From Phylloscopus collybita (taxonomy: Eukaryota > Chordata > Aves > Passeriformes > Phylloscopidae): a DNA stretch of 64,000 bases. The stretch is from contig JAJNNQ010000137.1 of the NCBI GenBank assembly GCA_027886175.1, forward strand, positions 10,358,001 to 10,422,000, given 5' to 3'. The position numbers and the translations under genes were made by a program. The notes under the pieces are model-generated. The model worked only from the letters and a program-made list of their open reading frames with translations, had not been told where the DNA came from and ran no database searches. The number at the start of each line of letters is the position of its first letter. Position 1 is the stretch's first letter. Below are positions 62,661 to 64,000 of this stretch, one piece after another.

Positions 62661-63604
62661 CTTGCTTATTTTTACTTTGCAGATCTTACCCCTATCCGTT
62701 TCAATTAATTGTTCCAGCAACAGACTAGTTGCTGAAATTACTGCTGTCAACTGCATTGCTTTCTTCTTCAGCCACAGTGTCTGTGGGCTAACCCAGGATG
62801 CCCCACCTCAGTTAATGGAAGCCTTTATTAATGCTCTGTGGTTGCTCTGTGTCATTTGCTTTCCAACTTTTGCCCAAGACAGGAAAATTAAGAAACATAT
62901 CCTAGTCCCCAGCTAGCATCCTTCATTGGAGATACTTGAACTGCAGAGCCTGCTTTAGCTGGATGTTGATGTGTTTTGTACAGACTACAATTGTGCCAAG
63001 AAGAAGCATTATTTTTGTAGTCCAATGGCAAATAAACAGTTTTATGAAGGAAGTGTGTTCAGATCAAACAGAGGATTGCATGAAATTGTTTGGTTGATGC
63101 AATGTCCAGAGCAGGGATGCAGAGTCCTGAGTGTAAACTGGGCTCTGCATTTTCTTTTTCCGTTTTTTTTTTTTTTTTAATTTATGGTAGAGAAAGAATT
63201 CACACTGGATTTGCTGCTTAAGACCTATAAAGTAGACACACCTGAAAATCCCCAAAAGAGGTAGATATTCATGTTCACCAAGCTTTAGCAACCAGTGTTA
63301 TTCATAAATGCAGTAATCCCACTGCTGCAGTATTACACTGCTCCTTTTTTCTTTGTGTAATGGATGTTATTTATTGGGGTTTTTTTTGAACAAGGATGTT
63401 GTTGGCTACTAAATATTTTCACATGCTCAGAATATCATTATAAAAAAGTAAAGAAATCCACTGAGAACTATGAAATACAAAGGCATCTGGAGATCCCTGA
63501 GGTACATAGTGGCTGGGGGTTATTTGCCCTATTCTTATGCATTTTAGGACTGCTGCTGTCCAGAGTCAGAGAAAAGGCTAGACAATTAGGTAATAGAGTA
63601 TTTT
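62661..63604. other. Unique non-coding DNA
   Basis: No gene is recognised. A run of 16 T lies at 63163-63178. Confidence 0.5.
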
Positions 63605-63633
63605 TCAGCTCACACATACACACACACACACAC
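63605..63633. repeat. (AC)n microsatellite
   Basis: About 12 CA units with one CATACA interruption. Confidence 0.9.
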
Positions 63634-64000
63634 CCTCTCCATGACATTTATTTGCTTTGCAGTGCTGCACTCAAAAGCAGCAGTGCTGTTTCACTGCAGT
63701 ACTTTAGCTTTCATTGCCATTGCAATCCAGTGAAGATGAGCTATAACTCCCGATTTGCTTTGATTTATTGTGCTGATCCATATTTTGTTTCTACAAGATC
63801 ATGATGAAAAACTTGCTGAAGTGAAGAGGGCACAAAGGATGTGTCAGGTACCAGGTAACCAGGGGGTCTCACTGCCTACTTGGAATGTAGACCAATACTA
63901 TCCGTCCTTGCAACAAGTAAAAGACAGACTCATGTTGACATATAACTCACGTGAAACTAATCAAATTCAAGGGATTTCAGGTATTGAGAGAAAGGGATTG
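63634..64000. other. Unique non-coding DNA to the window end
   Basis: Nothing recognised. Confidence 0.45.

Noticed and set aside
63364..63804. 146-codon open frame
   Set aside because: It passes through the (AC)n microsatellite (His-Thr repeat) and shows no family features.

Overview
This window looks like vertebrate nuclear DNA, most likely from a passerine bird. It is AT-rich and has no operon structure and no long open reading frame with recognisable protein similarity. The interspersed repeats decide the lineage. There are 3'-end fragments of the avian LINE CR1 with the typical TTCTATGATTCTATG end. There are several long terminal repeats (LTRs) of the endogenous retroviruses common in songbirds. 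There is also one tRNA-Ile-derived SINE with a CR1-type tail, which matches the TguSINE1 type known from passerines. I recognise no protein-coding gene, rRNA gene or functional tRNA gene. The stretch reads as a gene desert or the interior of very large introns.

Layout. 1-6.4 kb is unique AT-rich DNA with one odd direct repeat of about 40-50 bp (4611-4653 and 5107-5157). 6.46-6.74 kb is a short minus-strand LTR. 6.7-16.5 kb is unique sequence with microsatellites. 16.56-17.53 kb is a GC-rich patch containing a second minus-strand LTR related to the first. 17.5-25 kb is unique sequence with a perfect 11-bp hairpin (19844-19868) and one exon-like segment (22903-23031). 25.09-25.44 kb is a possible third LTR. 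At 27.5-28.6 kb a CR1 copy is split by a 927-bp LTR-like insertion. 34.1-36.8 kb is a small repeat cluster: a plus-strand solo LTR with perfect target-site duplication, a CR1 fragment and a minus-strand solo LTR. 44.75-45.28 kb holds the SINE next to a plus-strand LTR-like element. 46.46-46.66 kb is another CR1 end. 47.44-47.65 kb is a tract almost purely of G and T. 48.26-48.30 kb is a strong hairpin. 51.3-62 kb is unique AT-rich DNA with segments that look like conserved non-coding elements. 62.33-62.66 kb is a GC-richer patch with CCAAT boxes and a polyadenylation signal.

There are no genes here to work together. The functional content, if any, would be regulatory: several segments with intact-looking, homeodomain-type AT-rich motifs resemble conserved enhancers, but only an alignment can show that. 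I found no convincing undescribed biological system. The best leads for a second look are the direct repeat at 4.6/5.1 kb, the hairpin at 48.3 kb, the exon-like segment at 22.9 kb and the nested LTR in CR1.
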